NCBI GenBank assembly: GCA_002254885.1
Contig: NJDG01000007.1
Location: 1-33,494, forward strand
Length of the DNA stretch: 33,494 nucleotides
Origin: Thermoplasmatales archaeon ex4572_165
Lineage (GTDB): Archaea; Thermoplasmatota; E2; DHVEG-1
Direction of reading: 5' to 3'
The translations under genes and the position numbers were made by a program. Shown here in pieces: positions 16,081 through 24,890 of this stretch. Under the pieces are notes generated by a model. That model made no database searches. It saw only the letters and a list, made by a program, of their open reading frames with translations, and had not been told where the DNA came from. Position 1 is the stretch's first letter, and every line of letters begins with the position of its first letter.

Positions 16081-16707
16081 ATGAATACGGTATTAATCTT
16101 TGATTATGATGGCGTAATCGTCGACTCACTTGATATATTTATGAAACTATTTATCAATGCATGTAAAGAAAATGGATGGAAAGAAATCTCATCAAAACAA
16201 GATTTCCTCTCATTGTTTAATGGAAATATGTATGAAAAAATGATGAAACTTGGGATGACAAAACAAGACATTCTATCAATTGTTCTTTTGGTAAAAAAAG
16301 GTTTATTGAACAATCTGGAAAAACTCCCGCTTTTTCCAAAAATGAAACAAACATTAATAGATCTTTCAAATCAACATACAATATGCATTTCAACCTCAAA
16401 TGACACATCAATTGTAAAAAAATTTTTAAAAATCAATCAAATATACTGTTTCAATCAGATTTATGGATCTGATATAAATCACAGTAAAATCAAAAAAATT
16501 GATATGATTAAAAAGAGATATCCTGCAGATAACTATGCATATATCGGAGATACCATAGGAGATATTGAAGAAGGGAAAAAAGCAAATGTTATTACAATTG
16601 CTGCAACATGGGGATGGCATTCAAAAGAAAAACTGAAACAAAGCAATCCAGATCATATTATAGACTCCATTGAAGATCTACCCCAGATTGCTTCATTAAT
16701 CAACTAA
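16081..16707 (+). CDS. HAD-superfamily hydrolase, phosphoglycolate-phosphatase-like
   Basis: This is a haloacid-dehalogenase-fold phosphatase of 208 residues. Motif I is FDYDGVIVDS with nucleophile D8 and acid/base D10, motif II is STSND (about 101), motif III uses a lysine in HSKIKKIDM (about 140), and motif IV is YIGDTIGDIEEGKKA. A helical cap lies between motifs I and II (about 15-80), as in subclass IA enzymes such as phosphoglycolate phosphatase. The substrate cannot be deduced. Its TAA shares CTAA (16704-16707) with the TAG of the convergent aminotransferase, so neither has space for a private terminator. Confidence 0.88.
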   Translation: MNTVLIFDYDGVIVDSLDIFMKLFINACKENGWKEISSKQDFLSLFNGNMYEKMMKLGMTKQDILSIVLLVKKGLLNNLEKLPLFPKMKQTLIDLSNQHTICISTSNDTSIVKKFLKINQIYCFNQIYGSDINHSKIKKIDMIKKRYPADNYAYIGDTIGDIEEGKKANVITIAATWGWHSKEKLKQSNPDHIIDSIEDLPQIASLIN

Positions 16708-17924
16708 GCAACGATTTTTTTTAATCTTTCATCAACAACAGAACCAAGCCGTTTAATACCTTCCTCAATTTTATCATCAGATGAATATGAAAAATTCAAT
16801 CGAAGAGATCTAGCACCACCATCATCAACATAAAATGCTTTTCCATGCACATATGCAACTTTATGTTTTATAGCATCTAGAAACATTGTTTCAGTATCAA
16901 TTCCATCTGGAAATGTAACCCAAGTGAACATTCCACCTTTTGGTCTATTACAAGTATAACCCTCAGGGAAATATCGTTCAATTGATTTAATCATGATATC
17001 TCTTTTTGGTTTATACATCTCGCAGATTTTCATGATGTGAAGGTCTAAGGAACCCTGCCGCAAGAACTCATTTACAATATACTGAGTAAATGTATTTGTA
17101 CATAGATCAAGAGCTTGTTTGCATATTATCATTTTCCTTGTCAATTCAGGTGATGCAACAGTCCATGCAAGTCTAAAACCCGGAGCAAGAATCTTTGAAA
17201 ATGTTGACATATAGATAACACGACCCTCATCATCAAATGCTTTTATTGGTTTAATATGTTTGATATCATATGCAAGTTTTCCATATGGATCATCTTCAAT
17301 GATAACAAGATCATATTCATTTGCAATATCAATTAGTTGTTTTCTTCGTTTTTCAGACATGACCACCCCTGCAGGATTTTGAAATGTGGGGACTGTGTAT
17401 ATGAATTTTGGAAGAATGTTCTCTTTTAATAATTCAACAATTTTATCTTCAAGAATATCTACCACCATCCCATCTTCATCTAGAGGGATACCTTTAAGAT
17501 AACACTCATAACTTTTGAATGCGTTAATTCCCCCTAAATAAGTTGGAAGACCAACAATTGCAGTATCACCCGGATTCAAAAACAATTTTCCAACAGTATC
17601 TAATGCCTGTTGTGACCCATTTGTAATTATGATATTTTCTTCGGATATGTCTTTCATTCCCTCTTTAAGTGAACGCTCTGCAATTTGTTTTCGTAATTCT
17701 TGAACTCCTTGCGTGGTTCCATATTGTAAAGCCGCTGCACTATGATTTTTCATTATATCTGTGGCAATGCTAGTTAAATCATCTTTTGGAAATGACTTTG
17801 GATTTGGAAGTCCTCCTGCAAAGGAAATGATTTCTGGATCCTGGGCAACCTTTAACAATTCTCGAATAACAGACTTTCTCATTTTTCCGGCTCTATCTGA
17901 ATATAGACGCTCAATATTGGACAT
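16704..17924 (-). CDS. PLP-dependent aminotransferase, class I/II (COG1167 type)
   Basis: This fold-type I aminotransferase resembles the 2-aminoadipate/aromatic aminotransferases of the LysN/ARO8 group. The frame could start at 17948, but GGAGGT lies ahead of the ATG at 17924, giving 406 residues starting MSNIERLYSDR. Visible motifs are SFAGGLPNP, YGTTQGVQELR, ITNGSQQALD, PTFQNPAGV (PLP-ring asparagine), EDDPYGKL (aspartate to the pyridine nitrogen), STFSKILAPGFRLAW (Schiff-base lysine) and the substrate-carboxylate arginine in RLNFSYSS. The MocR-type DNA-binding domain is absent, so it is an enzyme only. The amino acid substrate (aminoadipate, aromatic or branched chain) cannot be settled from sequence. 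Confidence 0.9.
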   Translation of the reverse strand: MSNIERLYSDRAGKMRKSVIRELLKVAQDPEIISFAGGLPNPKSFPKDDLTSIATDIMKNHSAAALQYGTTQGVQELRKQIAERSLKEGMKDISEENIIITNGSQQALDTVGKLFLNPGDTAIVGLPTYLGGINAFKSYECYLKGIPLDEDGMVVDILEDKIVELLKENILPKFIYTVPTFQNPAGVVMSEKRRKQLIDIANEYDLVIIEDDPYGKLAYDIKHIKPIKAFDDEGRVIYMSTFSKILAPGFRLAWTVASPELTRKMIICKQALDLCTNTFTQYIVNEFLRQGSLDLHIMKICEMYKPKRDIMIKSIERYFPEGYTCNRPKGGMFTWVTFPDGIDTETMFLDAIKHKVAYVHGKAFYVDDGGARSLRLNFSYSSDDKIEEGIKRLGSVVDERLKKIVA

Positions 17925-18012
17925 TATGTAAACCTCCAATTGATTCAATCTTATTTTCTTTTAAAGAATTTTCGTAAAAAACTAGATAAAGAATTATGTG
18001 TTTAGTGATACA

Positions 18013-18201
18013 TTATTTTTTATCAGGCCAGAAAATTTTGCGAAGCGGCTCATTAAAAGCAGGTAATGTTTCAATTGTATCCATATCAATATTGAAACGA
18101 TGCATGACATGAAGCGCAATATCCTCATCAGAAGTTAAAAAACTAGCATCATTTGAAAATAATTCTTCCAAATTATTGATTTTACGTACATCTTCATCCA
18201 T
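18013..18201 (-). CDS. Small acidic protein of 62 residues, unknown function
   Basis: The frame starts MDEDVRKINNLEELF and ends FNEPLRKIFWPDKK. It is rich in Asp and Glu, has no cysteine, no membrane segment and no recognisable motif, and is probably alpha-helical. A TATA box at 18231-18240 lies about 34 nt before the ATG, giving a leaderless message, as for other genes in this window. That is the main reason to accept it. It is transcribed divergently from the sugar nucleotidyltransferase gene and lies downstream of no obvious partner. The aminotransferase start is 88 nt further along the same strand, so the two could be co-transcribed. Confidence 0.6.
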   Translation of the reverse strand: MDEDVRKINNLEELFSNDASFLTSDEDIALHVMHRFNIDMDTIETLPAFNEPLRKIFWPDKK

Positions 18202-18230
18202 AATATCACAACATCATACCATTCATTTCA

Positions 18231-18240
18231 CATATAAAAC
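18231..18240 (-). promoter_or_regulatory. TATA box for the 62-residue acidic protein gene
   Basis: GTTTTATATG on the minus strand is centred about 34 nt before the ATG at 18201. The rest of the 154-nt divergent gap is AT-rich. The opposite strand has TATA-like stretches at 18307-18318 and 18323-18334 that could serve the nucleotidyltransferase gene. Confidence 0.5.
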
Positions 18241-18370
18241 TTTCTAATAATCAAAATATCTCACTTTTAATAAAAAATAAAAATAAATTATTTGTTTTTC
18301 CACCCATAAAATATTTATTACCAATTATTATACTCACCTCATTAAACAATATCATATGGTGAAATTAAGG

Positions 18371-19399
18371 ATGGAAGCAATTATTTTATCAGGCGGATTT
18401 GGAACCCGATTAAGGCCTTTAACATATACACGAGCAAAATCATTATTACCTATTATGAATAAACCCATGGTATCCTATTTAATTGAAATGTTACCCGATT
18501 CCGTGGATACGGTAATTCTTGCTGCAAATTATAAAAAAATTCAATTAGAAGAATATTTTGAAACCTCAAACACAAATAAAACAATTATCGTAAATGATGA
18601 ACCAAAACCTCTAGGAACTGGTGGAGCTGTAAAGTTTGCTGAAAAATATCTATCAGATGAATTTTTTGTATTAAATAGTGACATTATATGTTCATTGAAT
18701 CTATCAGATATGATGACGTTTCATCGAAAACATGATGCTGTTTCGACCATTTCACTTTGGCCCGTTGAAAATGTCTCAGAATTTGGTGTGGTAGAAATTC
18801 AAAAAAATGGAAATATTACAAAATTTGTTGAAAAACCAAAACAGGAAGACGCACCATCTAACCTAATCAATGCAGGAGCATACTTCCTTGAATCTTCTAT
18901 CCTTGATTACATTGAAAACGGCAGATTAATCTCAATGGAAAAAGAAATTTTTCCTCAGATCATAACAGATACAGAAAGTTTTTATGGATATCAATTCAAA
19001 GGATATTGGATGGACATTGGAAGAATAAGAAGTTATCTAGATATCCATCAAGATCTCCTTATAAAACAAAATAAGAATAATCATTTTGGTAATAATATTG
19101 TAAACAATGGGATTGTAAATAAAACAACGGTTGGAAATGATGTGGTTATTGGTAAAAACTCAAAAATTGAAAAAAGTATAATCCTAGATAATGCAATAAT
19201 TGAAGATGATGCCATCATATCAAATAGTGTCATAGGTGAAAATTGTACGGTTTGTTCAAAGAGTCAACTTTCATGGGTTGTCGTTGGAGATAATGAACAG
19301 ATAAGCGCAAATACCATTGAGGAAAATAAATCTTTTTGGACTCAAGAAATACCAAAAGAATTTCCAAAAAAACAAATTGGAAATGTCATTGGTGAATAA
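18371..19399 (+). CDS. Sugar-phosphate nucleotidyltransferase (GDP-mannose or NDP-glucose pyrophosphorylase type)
   Basis: The enzyme joins a sugar-1-phosphate to an NTP to make an activated sugar. The N-terminal Rossmann-like domain has the signature ILSGGFGTRLRPLT, then KSLLPIMNKPM (the lysine of the active site), GTGGAV and LNSDII (metal aspartate). The C-terminal 90 residues form left-handed beta-helix hexapeptide repeats (TTVGNDVVIGKNSKIEKSII and onward). The frame opens at 18356, but GGTGA at 18358-18362 sits eight bases before the ATG at 18371, and MEAIILSGG is the normal family opening, so 342 residues is preferred. A phosphohexomutase follows 68 nt later. Together they would supply nucleotide sugars for glycans or glycosylation of surface proteins. 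Nucleotide and sugar specificity are not determined. Confidence 0.9.
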   Translation: MEAIILSGGFGTRLRPLTYTRAKSLLPIMNKPMVSYLIEMLPDSVDTVILAANYKKIQLEEYFETSNTNKTIIVNDEPKPLGTGGAVKFAEKYLSDEFFVLNSDIICSLNLSDMMTFHRKHDAVSTISLWPVENVSEFGVVEIQKNGNITKFVEKPKQEDAPSNLINAGAYFLESSILDYIENGRLISMEKEIFPQIITDTESFYGYQFKGYWMDIGRIRSYLDIHQDLLIKQNKNNHFGNNIVNNGIVNKTTVGNDVVIGKNSKIEKSIILDNAIIEDDAIISNSVIGENCTVCSKSQLSWVVVGDNEQISANTIEENKSFWTQEIPKEFPKKQIGNVIGE

Positions 19400-19467
19400 G
19401 AATTTCCTAAAATGGTTTGTAATGTAATTAAAAAATAATTTCAAACAAAATAATGAGGGTAAATAAT

Positions 19468-20844
19468 ATGATAAAAATTAATCCTACAATATTTAGATCA
19501 TATGATATTCGTGGAATATATCAAAAAGATATCGATCAAAATATTTTTTATGAAATAGGCCTATCAATTGGAACATATATAAAAGAAAATCTTAAAGGAA
19601 CATCATTAACAGTAGGTAATGATATTCGAAAAACAAGCGAATCATTATCATATGCTTTTATCTCCGGAGTAACATCAACAGGCGTTAATGTTATAAGCAC
19701 AGGTACCTCCTCATTTGGTCAAACCTTGTTTTATGGATGGAAAAATAATCATGATCTAATTAGCTTTATCACCGCAAGTCATCTGCCTGCTGATTGGAAT
19801 GGAGTGAAATTTTATTATGGTGATGGAGTTGGACTTCCAGAAGAAGAATTAATGAAAATACGAGATATAACCCTCCAGAAACAATGGGAATTAGGAACTT
19901 GGAAAAACAGTGGAAGCATACAAAACTGTTATCCTGCACCATCTTATAAGGATTTTTTAATTGAACGTTTCAGCTATAAGAAAACCATACGAGTAGCTGT
20001 TGACTGTGGTGGTGGAAGTATGACACTATCTGCACCCGATGTTTTAGATGCAGCAGGTCTTACAGTAATTCCTGTATATTGTGACCCAGATCCATTATTT
20101 TCTGTTCGACCTTCAGATCCAAAACCTGAAAATCTTTCTACACTTGTTAAAACCGTAATAAAAGAAAAATGTGATTTTGGAGTCGCTTTTGATGGAGATG
20201 GTGACCGCTCAGTTATTGTAGATGATAAGGGAAATATCCTTTCAGCAGATCAAACAGGAATTATCATTGGAACTTATGGCCTTAACAAAAAAGATGGTAC
20301 AATCATTGTAAATGTTGAATGTTCAAAAGCAGTAGAAGAACAACTCAGCCCGCTTGGTTTTTCGATTAAACAAATTCAAGTTGGACATACATTTCTAACA
20401 CTACATGCAAAAAAAGAAAAAGCACCTCTTGGTATTGAATCATCAGGTCATCTGATTATTCCATCATATTTCCTGTTTGATGATGCCCTTATCATTCCTT
20501 TAAAAATCGCTGAAATACTTGATAAAAGCTCAAAAAAATTATCGACTATACATGAAGAGATTCCTATTTATCCAAGAAAAAAAGTTGAAATATCTTGCGA
20601 TGATGAAATCAAGTTTGATGTAATTTCTAATCTTAAAGATAAGTTGTCAAATGAATATGATGATGTAAATACTCTTGACGGTATTCGTGTGGAACTTGAA
20701 CATGGCTGGGCTCTAATTAGAGCATCAAATACAAGCCCTATAATTCGTTTAACCGTTGAAGCAGATACAGCATCCCAGATTAATGAGATTGCAAAAAAGT
20801 TTCAAAATGAGACAGAAACATGTATCAAAGATACTATATCATAA
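19468..20844 (+). CDS. Phosphomannomutase/phosphoglucomutase family protein
   Basis: This alpha-D-phosphohexomutase interconverts hexose 6- and 1-phosphates through a phosphoserine. It has 458 residues and four domains. Seen: RSYDIRGIY near the start, the active-site serine in TASHLPADWNGVKFY (S104), the metal loop FDGDGDRSVIVDD, the sugar-binding GIESSGHL and the phosphate-binding RASNTSPIIRLTVEA at the C-terminus. The active-site loop reads SHLP where most relatives have SHNP, a mild deviation. An earlier in-frame ATG at 19453 overlaps the GAGGGT ribosome site that serves the ATG at 19468, so the later start is chosen. The gene is paired with the nucleotidyltransferase just upstream, so its product is likely that enzyme's substrate. 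Confidence 0.92.
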   Translation: MIKINPTIFRSYDIRGIYQKDIDQNIFYEIGLSIGTYIKENLKGTSLTVGNDIRKTSESLSYAFISGVTSTGVNVISTGTSSFGQTLFYGWKNNHDLISFITASHLPADWNGVKFYYGDGVGLPEEELMKIRDITLQKQWELGTWKNSGSIQNCYPAPSYKDFLIERFSYKKTIRVAVDCGGGSMTLSAPDVLDAAGLTVIPVYCDPDPLFSVRPSDPKPENLSTLVKTVIKEKCDFGVAFDGDGDRSVIVDDKGNILSADQTGIIIGTYGLNKKDGTIIVNVECSKAVEEQLSPLGFSIKQIQVGHTFLTLHAKKEKAPLGIESSGHLIIPSYFLFDDALIIPLKIAEILDKSSKKLSTIHEEIPIYPRKKVEISCDDEIKFDVISNLKDKLSNEYDDVNTLDGIRVELEHGWALIRASNTSPIIRLTVEADTASQINEIAKKFQNETETCIKDTIS

Positions 20845-20865
20845 ATGTTAATGTAAAAGGTTTTA

Positions 20866-21594
20866 CTATTGAATATTTGTTAACATAATTGTTAAAATAC
20901 CATCAATCATAGTTTCTAATTTCATACCATTATTGTTATAATCCTCTAGATGGGGTACATGAATAAAACCCATCGGAGTTTTAATGTTACTTTCAGTCAA
21001 ATAAAATAATGTTTCATAAAACACTGCATTACAAACATATAATCCTGCTGAAAAACTAATGGATGCTGGAATATCATTATTTTTTAAATCCTCAAACATG
21101 TCCTTTATATCTAACCTAGTTGGAATAATAAATGGGCCGCCCCTTTTTAACCTTTGAAATGTTTGTAAGGGCTGATTATCAGATACGTTAAACTTTAAAT
21201 TTATACTTAAAGCTTCAAGTGTGATTGAATCGCAATTTGAATCTAAACCTAAACATATGATCAAAGAGGGATCAAGATTTTTAATATCCCCTTGTATAAG
21301 TAATGGTGCTTCAATAAAATCAACGGGTAGAATGCGACCTATAATTGAATAATTTTGAATCATTGTTTGATTCAATTCATTAACAATACTCTCAGAGGGA
21401 TTTACAGAATAATTAAAAAATGGTGTAAATCCTGTAATATAAATAATATTATTAGATTTTATTTCGATTTGATTTAAATCTGAATCTGAAATCTCTGCAT
21501 GTATGATAACCTGATGAGGAAAAAGAAAAAATAAAATCAATAAAAATATCAAAAAATGTAGATACTTCTGATTAAATAAAATATAATTGACCAT
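20866..21594 (-). CDS. Exported pyroglutamyl-peptidase I-like cysteine peptidase (C15 family)
   Basis: Family C15 enzymes remove N-terminal pyroglutamate and are normally cytoplasmic. This 242-residue protein adds about 35 residues with a hydrophobic helix (HFLIFLLILFFLFPHQVII) that acts as a signal peptide or anchor. The peptidase core follows: TGFTPFFNYSVNPSESIVNE (family GFxPFxxxxxNPS), LPVDF, ICLGLD, then the likely catalytic glutamate E127 in SITLEALSIN, cysteine C188 in SAGLYVCNAVFYETL, and histidine H212 in GFIHVP. The Glu-Cys-His triad is complete, so activity outside the cell is plausible. It lies 95 nt after the ASST-like gene on the same strand and converges on the mutase gene. The substrate is unknown. 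Confidence 0.82.
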   Translation of the reverse strand: MVNYILFNQKYLHFLIFLLILFFLFPHQVIIHAEISDSDLNQIEIKSNNIIYITGFTPFFNYSVNPSESIVNELNQTMIQNYSIIGRILPVDFIEAPLLIQGDIKNLDPSLIICLGLDSNCDSITLEALSINLKFNVSDNQPLQTFQRLKRGGPFIIPTRLDIKDMFEDLKNNDIPASISFSAGLYVCNAVFYETLFYLTESNIKTPMGFIHVPHLEDYNNNGMKLETMIDGILTIMLTNIQ

Positions 21595-21688
21595 TAATTA
21601 ACTAATATAATAAAATGAGTATATTAAATTAATTGACTGTTATCAGGGGTTATATTGTATTTAACAAAAATGATTATAATAATTATTA

Positions 21689-23569
21689 TCAATTTAGATA
21701 TCTTAATACGAATTTTCCAAACACTAAATGATCGTTCAAGATTCCTTTATACTCTTTGTCAATAATAACTCTTACCCCATAATTAAATATCTCAAAATCA
21801 AAAGGCGTAACACTTAGATATACTAATTTATCTGAAAATAAACTTATTTCATTTTCTTTTACGGTTCTACTATCAACTTTTCCCAATAAAAAAACCTGTA
21901 ACCCTTCAACTGTTATATTTAATGGTTCTGATAAACCACTCAATAAACCTTTCATATTTTGAGCAATTACCGTTATTTCATATGTTCCTGGTTCATTCCA
22001 CATATGTGATGAAACTCCCATTCTACCTGAGTTAAAAGGACCAATCCATCCAGAGTTTGTTCCATCTCCCCAATCAAACCAATATATAATATTTCCATCA
22101 TCTGGATCAGTTGTAACCGTAGAAAACGTATATTCCTGACCTGTTTTTATGTTAGTTTCACCAGTTGGTCTATCAGGCGGAAGTGGATTTTCGGTCCGAA
22201 ATTCCCCAATACCCTCATAACCCAAGGTATATCGCTTTATTTTAAAAACATCTTTTAAAGGATTAAATAAGGGATATTGATTTTGATATTCCCATACTGT
22301 TTCTTTATTAGATGATACTTCAAAAAAATATCCATCATCACCCTCACATATCAACGTATTACCATTTGAGATACGTTGAGCACTAGAAATATGGTTAGAG
22401 TAAAAATCTGTTTTTTCTTCTGCTGTATATGTCCAAACAAGATCAAAAGGTCCAAATCTTCCAGATTCGCTGAAATAATATTGGTATTCATTTTCAAGAG
22501 GAGGATTTATTTCATCAATTGAAGAATACGTTCCTTGAGGCCTATGTGGCCCATTATTAAAAATTAGAATGTTCCCTTCACCTGGCATTCCTTCATCTAT
22601 CCAATTTGCATCATGCTGGAAATATAACTCTCTATCTTCAGATGTTCCTTTATCATAGGTTTCTGGATTTCCCCACCTATATAAGATATCACCACCCTTT
22701 CCACTTATTCCCCCTTCATGAGACATAGATTGACTTGTTGTAGTACTATGATCAATAATCCAAATTTCATTATAATTTCTAACACTTAATAAAATTTGAT
22801 CAAGTTTTTCATTATAATCAATCGAATTTATATGAAAATTATCCGGATTTAATACCGTTTCATCAATTTCAAAATTAATATCAACAAGTTCAGGGTGTTC
22901 TGAGACAATCCCATAATTGTTTTTTGATGAATCATAATCTTGAATTAGATGATCCCATAGATGCCATTCCCATACAATTTCTCCCCCATATGTATCATCT
23001 GGTTTTATTTCAATAATATGTTCTGATGCTAAGTATGTCCATGGGAATTTTTCAGGGTTTTTCCCCGCAGAAAGAACCTCATCACTTGTAATTAATTCCC
23101 ATGCAATTAAAAGAATATTTCCATTAGGCAATACTTCAATATCATGATGAAGGCAAACATTTGAATCCGAGTAATCAAATTCCCATATAAGAGATCCATT
23201 CCAATTAAACATTTCCAATCTGCCAGTAAACCCACCAAATGGGAATATTGGATTTGGATACGTTGAACATGATCTAACTAGATTTCCATTTTTCAATAGC
23301 TCAATTCCAAGACCTTGAATATTATTACTTTCCCATCGATTAATCAATGTTCCATCATTTTTCATAAGATATATTTGTTTTCCATATTCTGGACCAAATA
23401 GAGTGTAACCTTCTAATGACTGATTATGAATAGAAGAAATTTCATAGTTGTTGTTTTGATTTGAGTTAGATAAAAAATTTTGATTTTTTGTATCTGAAAG
23501 TACCTGAATACTAAAAGATGAAAGGAAAATTATGAAGATTAAACCAATTGCATAGAATTTGCATTTCAT
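21689..23569 (-). CDS. Secreted arylsulfotransferase-like (ASST) protein with PKD domain
   Basis: The 626-residue protein starts with a signal peptide (FYAIGLIFIIFLSSFSIQVLS). Residues about 50-450 carry the repeats of the arylsulfotransferase beta-propeller family: HHDIEVLPNGNILLIAWE (from 141), FHINSIDYNE, ILLSVRNYNEIWIID, QHDANWI, ILIFNNG and SAQRISNGNTLICEG. A PKD domain occupies about 465-556 (DPDDGNIIYWFDWGDGTNSG, then YEITVIAQN). The last 70 residues form a separate beta-rich domain with DKEYKGILNDHLVFGKF. There is no C-terminal membrane helix. Bacterial ASSTs move sulfate between phenols, but archaeal members have no proven activity and the propeller may be only a scaffold. It is divergent from the beta-helix lipoprotein. 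Confidence 0.8.
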   Translation of the reverse strand: MKCKFYAIGLIFIIFLSSFSIQVLSDTKNQNFLSNSNQNNNYEISSIHNQSLEGYTLFGPEYGKQIYLMKNDGTLINRWESNNIQGLGIELLKNGNLVRSCSTYPNPIFPFGGFTGRLEMFNWNGSLIWEFDYSDSNVCLHHDIEVLPNGNILLIAWELITSDEVLSAGKNPEKFPWTYLASEHIIEIKPDDTYGGEIVWEWHLWDHLIQDYDSSKNNYGIVSEHPELVDINFEIDETVLNPDNFHINSIDYNEKLDQILLSVRNYNEIWIIDHSTTTSQSMSHEGGISGKGGDILYRWGNPETYDKGTSEDRELYFQHDANWIDEGMPGEGNILIFNNGPHRPQGTYSSIDEINPPLENEYQYYFSESGRFGPFDLVWTYTAEEKTDFYSNHISSAQRISNGNTLICEGDDGYFFEVSSNKETVWEYQNQYPLFNPLKDVFKIKRYTLGYEGIGEFRTENPLPPDRPTGETNIKTGQEYTFSTVTTDPDDGNIIYWFDWGDGTNSGWIGPFNSGRMGVSSHMWNEPGTYEITVIAQNMKGLLSGLSEPLNITVEGLQVFLLGKVDSRTVKENEISLFSDKLVYLSVTPFDFEIFNYGVRVIIDKEYKGILNDHLVFGKFVLRYLN

Positions 23570-23813
23570 GAAAACATATCAACCTTTGATGTTTTTTTAT
23601 TTAATTAATTATAATTTACATACTATAATTAATTTTTGACATACAAAATAAGGTTTTAAAAACTAATCAATATTTAATAAAGCGTAAAATATTAATGATT
23701 CCTCTTACTTTATATTCTATTTATGAAACAAGAAAAATGTAATAATATTATGATAAACATCATTGAGTACTGCATTTTCAACTTGAATAATACACAATAA
23801 ACAAATTTGACAA

Positions 23814-23824
23814 TATATTTAAAT
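23814..23824 (+). promoter_or_regulatory. TATA box for the beta-helix lipoprotein gene
   Basis: TATATTTAAAT is centred about 24 nt before the ATG at 23842. That predicts a start of transcription at or next to the start codon. The rest of the 272-nt divergent gap (23570-23841) is very AT-rich and shows no other recognisable feature. Confidence 0.5.
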
Positions 23825-23841
23825 CATGGAGCTAGAAAATT

Positions 23842-24738
23842 ATGGGTAAAAAAAAAGTATTATTCATCATTAATCTATTTTTAATAATTTCACTTTTCCA
23901 TGGTTGTATATCTCAAGAAATAAAAGAAAATCATGTTTCTCAAATAAAAATTTTTTACGTTGATATAAATGGTTTTGAAAATTATACATCAATTCAAGAC
24001 GCAATAAACGACGCATCTGACAATAGCACAATCCATGTATCAAATGGAACATATCAAGAACAAATAATTATAGATAAAAAAATACATCTTATCGGATCAG
24101 ATCCAAAAAAAACAATAATTGACGCAGATTTTACTGATGATGCTATCATCATTAAAGCAGACCATACAATCATTGAAAAATTTACAATCACACATAGTGG
24201 AAAAATTGGGTATCCCTACTATAATTCAGCTCTGTACATCACTTCAAATGATACCACAATAAAAAACAATATCATTACAAATAATACAAATGGAATTTAT
24301 ACTTATAGATCATCAAATAATATATTCGAAAATAACTCAATTTTATCAACAACAGATTATGGGTTATACATAGAAGTTTCATCAAATAACTCCATTAAAA
24401 ATAATAAGTTTTCCCTCAATAATTATTGTTTAAAAATTAAAAATTCAATAAATTGTACTATTATTCAAAATCAGTTTTTTAATAGCATTCATGGCATGTA
24501 TTTTTGCTGCGGATCAAAACATAATATGGTGTATCATAACACTTTTGTTAATAATAGCAAATGGCATTGTGATGATCAAGTTGGAGATAATTATTGGTGT
24601 AATGAGATTATAAAACGAGGAAATTACTGGGACGACTATACCGGCATTGACCAAAATGGTGACGGAATAGGAGATTCTTTTTACAATATTTCCAAAATTG
24701 GAAAACCTGATTATTATCCTTTAATAAACAAAATCTAA
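23842..24738 (+). CDS. NosD-like right-handed beta-helix surface lipoprotein
   Basis: The 298 residues begin with a hydrophobic leader ending in LFHGC (about residue 22), a probable lipobox cysteine for membrane attachment. The rest is a right-handed parallel beta-helix of about eight coils built from NNxI repeats (NDTTIKNNIITNNTNGIY, SSNNIFENNSI, SNNSIKNNKFSLNNYCLKI). It ends in the archaeal NosD-type closing motif YWDDYTGIDQNGDGIGDSFY and then DYYPL. The family includes the copper-carrier NosD and carbohydrate-binding CASH-domain proteins. Genomes of this kind hold many copies with no known ligand. Asparagine-rich coils offer many N-glycosylation sites. Confidence 0.85.
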   Translation: MGKKKVLFIINLFLIISLFHGCISQEIKENHVSQIKIFYVDINGFENYTSIQDAINDASDNSTIHVSNGTYQEQIIIDKKIHLIGSDPKKTIIDADFTDDAIIIKADHTIIEKFTITHSGKIGYPYYNSALYITSNDTTIKNNIITNNTNGIYTYRSSNNIFENNSILSTTDYGLYIEVSSNNSIKNNKFSLNNYCLKIKNSINCTIIQNQFFNSIHGMYFCCGSKHNMVYHNTFVNNSKWHCDDQVGDNYWCNEIIKRGNYWDDYTGIDQNGDGIGDSFYNISKIGKPDYYPLINKI

Positions 24739-24890
24739 AAAATAAATATTAATTTTCATTATCGAATTATATGAAAAAAAAATTCCTTTGGGAGCCATCA
24801 TACTTGCAAGCAAAAAATATACAACATAATTTATTATACATGATATCCTATTACAAAAAAAAAAATCATTAAATATAATATGTGATCAAC

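Noticed and set aside
23723-23800. 25-codon frame (MKQEKCNNIM...) in the gap between the ASST-like and beta-helix genes
   Set aside because: No ribosome site, no motif and AT-rich low-complexity codons; such frames are expected by chance here.
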